From NCBI GenBank assembly GCA_029259935.1, contig JAJDEH010000339.1, forward strand, positions 1-9,119: a stretch of 9,119 bases of DNA, read 5' to 3'. How positions within the stretch are numbered: position 1 is the first letter of the stretch; the number at the start of each line of letters is the position of its first letter. Positions 5,284-9,119 of this stretch are shown here, in pieces. The notes beneath the pieces were generated by a model that saw nothing but the letters and a program-made list of their open reading frames with translations, made no database searches and was not told the DNA's origin. The position numbers and the translations under genes are program-made. The stretch comes from Planctomycetota bacterium. GTDB taxonomy: Bacteria > Planctomycetota > Planctomycetia > Pirellulales > Pirellulaceae.

Positions 5284-8200
5284 ATGGCATTATTCGACTG
5301 GATGAACCGATTTCTACGCCGCACCACCATTGCGGAACGCCGCGCGGCGTCCCCCGATCCCTTCGTCGATCTGTTCGTCACTCGGCTGGAGGAACGGCGA
5401 GTTCTGAATGCCGATTTCCTACTTTCGCAGATCACCGATTTGGTCGACGTGGATGTTGATGCCACGGCGGCCAACGAAGATGGTACAAGAATCGCCTTCA
5501 CCGCGGATGATGGGCAGGGCGACCGTCAATTGTTCATTTTCGATTCGCCTACCGACTCCATCACGCAAATCACGCAGCAGGCAAATGTCGACCTCGCGAA
5601 TCCAACGCTTTCACCCAACGGTAGATTTGTTGCCTTCGACTCGGACGGCGACCATGCGTCGCTCAACACGGACGGCAACCAAGAGATATTTCTGGCGGAT
5701 ATCGCTGACCTTAACAGTATCTCATTCCATCAACTCACCGACACACTAGAAGGAAGCAGTGAGAATCCCGACGTTAGCTCATTTGATGCTGACAATCACT
5801 CACTCTTTGTCGCCTTTTCGACCACCAGCGATTCGTTATTTGGCGGGACGCTGACCGATCCGGCTATTGTTCGCGCGGAAGTCACCTCGCTCGATTTGAA
5901 TCAACCGACGGTTCAATTTCAGTTTGTGAGCGGTTCGACGGGGTCGACGGAACTCAACCCCTCGATCAACGCGGATGGGACCATCATTGCGTACCAATCC
6001 GATGCCAGCGGCACCTTCGAGATCTTTCGCGCGGTTGAAAACGCTTCGTCTCAGTTTGATGTCGCACAAGTCACCAGTTCGTCGTGGGGGCAGAGTGTTC
6101 GACCGGACATCAGTGATAACGGAACAGTCATTGCCTTTCAGTCGGATGCCGATCATACGGGAGAAAATTCTGACGGGTCGCATGAAGTCTTCCTCTTGGA
6201 CTTGAACGGCGCAACGGGTGGACTTACCCAGATTTCAGATACGACGAATCTCGAGTTCGCGGTCGATCCGTCCATCAGTGGCGATGGCGCTCGGGTTGCC
6301 TTTCAATCAGATGGGGATCTGATTGGGAATTCAAATAGTGACGAGCAAATCTTCTTTTTCGACGCGGCGTTCGACGAACTGGCCCAAGTAACCGCGGCGA
6401 CAGGCGCTAGCACCGGCATGGCGTCCATCAGCGGCAATGGACGTTTCGTCGCCCTGCTTTCCGACGGCGACTTGGTGACCGGCGGCAACCCGGATGGAAG
6501 CACCGAACTGTTTCTAGCGTCGGAAGTGTTCACAAGTTTCTCGATCAACGCCAATGGGGATTTGGAGATTTTCGACGGCGTGGGACAAGATGCCAACTTG
6601 ACCGTGCGAATTGATGTAAACACCGATGAAGTGGTGATCACGGATGCCAACCATTCGCTGGACCGCCGCTTGAGCAACGCCGACCGGTCCGAGGTCCGCG
6701 TGCCGCTGGCCTCGTTCACGGGTCAGATTATCTTCCACGGCATGGACGGTGATGACGTACTGAACGTCGATTTTTCGGGCGGAGCGTTCACTAGAATGAT
6801 TGACTACGATGGCGGGGCGGGTGGCTTCGATGTTCTGACCGTCAGTGGCGGAACATTCGGGGATCTAACCTACAGCGCGACGGGTGTTGGCGCGGGCAGA
6901 TTGAGCTTTGAAGGGACCGCGCCGATTGATTTTTCCCATCTAGAACCGGTTATCGTCAATTCGACCTTGACGACGGTAACGGTCACGATCGACCCTGCAA
7001 ATGCGATTAACGGTCCGATGACCACGACGGTAACCGATGCCGGCGGCGGAATGCTGACCGTGACGCCTTCCGCCGGCTTGGAGAGTCTGACGTTCGTCAG
7101 TCCCAGCGACGAATTGATCATCATCGGCGATGCCGTGGACGACGACACGATTTCCATCGACTCAATCGACAGCGGGTTTTCCGCGAGTCTAACGATTTCA
7201 GGAAATGGAGGTGCCGATCGTGTTGACTTCAACGTGGCTGCTGGATTGCAAGTCAATGAACTGTCCGTCACGGCCGAGGAAATTGCCCAAACAGGCTCGC
7301 TAAGTGTCGCCGGTACGACGCAACTTGACGCCGGCAACGGCACCATTGTGTTGGACAATGTGGCCAACAACTTTCAAGGTGATGTCACCATCACCAGCGC
7401 GGGCGAAGCCGTGCTGGCGGATAAAGACGACCTCAACCTGGACGGCGCGTCGGTGGCGGGCAAGTTGTTTATCAACGCGGGAGGCGACGTCACGCAAAGC
7501 CGAGCGATCATCGCCGATCAATTGGGCGTACGGTCAGACGGCAAGGTGACTCTTGAATCGTCCAACGAGGTAATGACGCTTGCCGTCGAATCTCTTGGCG
7601 ATATCCGGTTTGTGAACGCAGTCGCCTTGACCGTCGGTGACGTGATGGGGCTGAGCGGTTTGTCAACAACCGGCAGTGATATCACGTCCAGCGCCGATTC
7701 GTTCCTGATCAATTCCGACATTTTGGCCCGCAAAGATGGCAACGTGACGCTCACGGCCAACGTGGCGGACATCGACATCGCTGGCGGTGATATCAAGAGT
7801 GTCGCGGCTGCCACGGGCAATGTGGGCGATGGCAACGGGACGATTTCTCTCGACGCACAAAACGGCAACGGCAAGATTGCTCGCAGCGGAGTTGGTGTTG
7901 TCGAGGCTGGCGGGGCGAGCGGGTCGGCCCGGTTGTTGGCGGATACCGGGATCGGCGATAGTTCCCCGCTTGTCACCTCCGTATCGAACTTCGATCTGGT
8001 CAGCAACCGAACCAGCGGCGACATTCGCATCAACAATGGGCTCTCCACCAGTGTGCTTGTCGATGTGCTGTCGCAAACGGGCGGCGGCAACGTGGTCTTC
8101 AATCAGGCGGGCGGCGGCAGCGCGCGGTTTAACACGGTCAGCACCACCGGTGACGGCACGCCGGATGACGCCGAGGATAACATCACGCTGACAAACGCTG

Positions 8201-9119
8201 GCGCGGATCTGATCGTTGCCGGCATCGCCGTTACCGCGGACGGAGCCGGCGATGTCAGCTACACGACAACAGCATCGGGTGATGTCGTGCTGGTGGGAGC
8301 CACCACGGCGCTCGACGACGATGTCACTATCCGCGCGGCCGGTGCCGTTCTAGACGGCGACGCCAGCGGTGCCAACGACGTTTCGGCGGCGAATCTGTTA
8401 GTCGTGGCCGGTTCGGGCGTGGGGACGCTTGCCAATCCGATCGAGACGACACTTTCCAGCGGCGCGGCCGCCGGCAACTTGGAAGTCGATGGCGGCGCGG
8501 GCGCGGGAGTTCACGTTGTCAACACGGGCGACCTCAATCTAGGCGGCATCGGCGCGGGATTGGTCGACGGCAATGGCCGCGCGGTGGTGGTCACCTCGGG
8601 CGGAGGCGACGTCACGCTGAAAGCAAGTGGCGACTTAACGCTCAACGGGGACCTTACCAACACCGGCGACGACAACATTTCCTTGACAGCCGGCGGCGAC
8701 TTGGATCTTAACGGATTCGTGATCACTAAAGATGGCGCGGCCGGCAACGGCGATGGCCGGATTATAGGCTTTGCGGGCGGCGACATTCGCGTCGCGGCGG
8801 GCATGGAAATTGAAACCGACACGGGGAAGATTAGCGACCAGTCATTCGATCCAATTGACCCCGCCACGCCCAACATCAAAGACTTTTTGACCATCAGCCC
8901 GGTCTCTCAAGGTGGCTCGGATGTGCCATCCAACGGCTCCGCTTTTCTGGAATTTCGCTTGCTGGACCCGGCCGGCGTCAACTTCGAGATTGTGATCGAT
9001 TGGGGCGACGGCACCATCGACCGCTTCCCGCCCGGAACATTGTTGGGCGGCGCGATACCGCCATTCGTTCCCCCCAGCACTCCTGGACCGACTTTTGATG
9101 GCGTTCCCGCCACATACAT
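5284..9119 (+). CDS. Giant planctomycete surface-type protein, 5' part (open at window end)
   Basis: The frame is open for 1278 codons and runs off the window. Residues 35-43 read LEERRVLNA, resembling the LEPR-XLL-type N-terminal motif of very large planctomycete proteins; before it there is no hydrophobic signal core. Seven WD40/PD40-like units follow, starting near residues 61, 106, 161, 225, 273, 328 and 379, each with an xPSIxxDGxxVAFxSD-like core and an EIFL-like strand; seven would suit a closed beta-propeller. Residues about 420-650 hold Asp/Gly loops resembling RTX calcium-binding motifs (GMDGDD at 486, GGAGGFD at 510, GNGGAD at 640). Residues about 650-1195 are repetitive, Gly/Asp/Val/Thr-rich and haemagglutinin-like (NNFQGDVTI near 695), suggesting a beta-helix. 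A PKD-like start follows at about 1201, with DWGDGT at 1239-1244. The ATG at 5284 is the first after an in-frame TAA; the ribosome site is poor (TAGG, 3 nt away). Probable role: extracellular adhesion or wall structure, inferred. Confidence 0.85.
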   Translation, partial: MALFDWMNRFLRRTTIAERRAASPDPFVDLFVTRLEERRVLNADFLLSQITDLVDVDVDATAANEDGTRIAFTADDGQGDRQLFIFDSPTDSITQITQQANVDLANPTLSPNGRFVAFDSDGDHASLNTDGNQEIFLADIADLNSISFHQLTDTLEGSSENPDVSSFDADNHSLFVAFSTTSDSLFGGTLTDPAIVRAEVTSLDLNQPTVQFQFVSGSTGSTELNPSINADGTIIAYQSDASGTFEIFRAVENASSQFDVAQVTSSSWGQSVRPDISDNGTVIAFQSDADHTGENSDGSHEVFLLDLNGATGGLTQISDTTNLEFAVDPSISGDGARVAFQSDGDLIGNSNSDEQIFFFDAAFDELAQVTAATGASTGMASISGNGRFVALLSDGDLVTGGNPDGSTELFLASEVFTSFSINANGDLEIFDGVGQDANLTVRIDVNTDEVVITDANHSLDRRLSNADRSEVRVPLASFTGQIIFHGMDGDDVLNVDFSGGAFTRMIDYDGGAGGFDVLTVSGGTFGDLTYSATGVGAGRLSFEGTAPIDFSHLEPVIVNSTLTTVTVTIDPANAINGPMTTTVTDAGGGMLTVTPSAGLESLTFVSPSDELIIIGDAVDDDTISIDSIDSGFSASLTISGNGGADRVDFNVAAGLQVNELSVTAEEIAQTGSLSVAGTTQLDAGNGTIVLDNVANNFQGDVTITSAGEAVLADKDDLNLDGASVAGKLFINAGGDVTQSRAIIADQLGVRSDGKVTLESSNEVMTLAVESLGDIRFVNAVALTVGDVMGLSGLSTTGSDITSSADSFLINSDILARKDGNVTLTANVADIDIAGGDIKSVAAATGNVGDGNGTISLDAQNGNGKIARSGVGVVEAGGASGSARLLADTGIGDSSPLVTSVSNFDLVSNRTSGDIRINNGLSTSVLVDVLSQTGGGNVVFNQAGGGSARFNTVSTTGDGTPDDAEDNITLTNAGADLIVAGIAVTADGAGDVSYTTTASGDVVLVGATTALDDDVTIRAAGAVLDGDASGANDVSAANLLVVAGSGVGTLANPIETTLSSGAAAGNLEVDGGAGAGVHVVNTGDLNLGGIGAGLVDGNGRAVVVTSGGGDVTLKASGDLTLNGDLTNTGDDNISLTAGGDLDLNGFVITKDGAAGNGDGRIIGFAGGDIRVAAGMEIETDTGKISDQSFDPIDPATPNIKDFLTISPVSQGGSDVPSNGSAFLEFRLLDPAGVNFEIVIDWGDGTIDRFPPGTLLGGAIPPFVPPSTPGPTFDGVPATY

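Noticed and set aside
7518..8102. Minus-strand open frames opposite the giant gene (also 6303-6719, 6870-7370 and 8511-8894)
   Set aside because: They are Pro/Ser/Ala/Val-rich mirror images of the Gly/Asp/Thr-rich sense repeats, with no ribosome sites or domains.

Overview
The window looks like a piece of a Planctomycetota chromosome, most likely from the Pirellula/Rhodopirellula side of the phylum. Two hallmarks support this. One is a DUF1549/DUF1553 protein with a CxxCH motif followed on the same strand by a DUF1501 protein. The other is a very long, Asp/Gly-rich secreted-type protein that carries an LEERRVLNA motif close to its N-terminus. No RNA genes, insertion sequences, CRISPR arrays or phage genes were seen.

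Left part, minus strand (1-2300). A two-gene operon reads leftwards. The DUF1549/DUF1553 protein (316-2040) comes first, with an N-terminal hydrophobic export signal. The DUF1501 protein follows (start at 235, cut by the window edge), with a twin-arginine signal. About 130 nt upstream of the first gene is a plausible sigma70-type promoter (2148-2175), and just downstream of it a perfect inverted repeat (2109-2133) that could be an operator or a leader hairpin. A strong hairpin at 2261-2296 separates this operon from the next minus-strand gene.

Middle (2297-5034). A gene-free stretch of about 380 nt is followed by a small class I methyltransferase-like gene on the minus strand (2680-3228). Diverging from it on the plus strand is a 520-residue FAD-dependent oxidoreductase of the phytoene desaturase/COG1233 type (3472-5034). 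The shared 243-nt spacer holds a 10-bp palindrome and a repeated ACCGGTC element.

Right part (5035-9119). A good sigma70-like promoter (5077-5106) and a leader of about 170 nt precede a giant gene that starts at 5284 and is still open at the window end (1278 codons visible). Its product has the N-terminal LEERRVLNA motif, seven WD40/PD40-like units that may form a beta-propeller, a region with RTX-like Asp/Gly motifs, a long filamentous-haemagglutinin-like repetitive beta region and the beginning of a PKD-like domain. It is probably an extracellular or cell-surface protein.

The three transcription units show no clear shared pathway. The left operon and the giant gene are both exported-protein loci; the methyltransferase and the oxidoreductase are probably cytoplasmic enzymes with unknown substrates. 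No clearly new multi-gene system is evident. The points most worth following up are the architecture and export route of the giant protein, the two hairpins whose pairing favours the minus-strand transcript, and the hairpin/operator in front of the DUF1549-DUF1501 operon.
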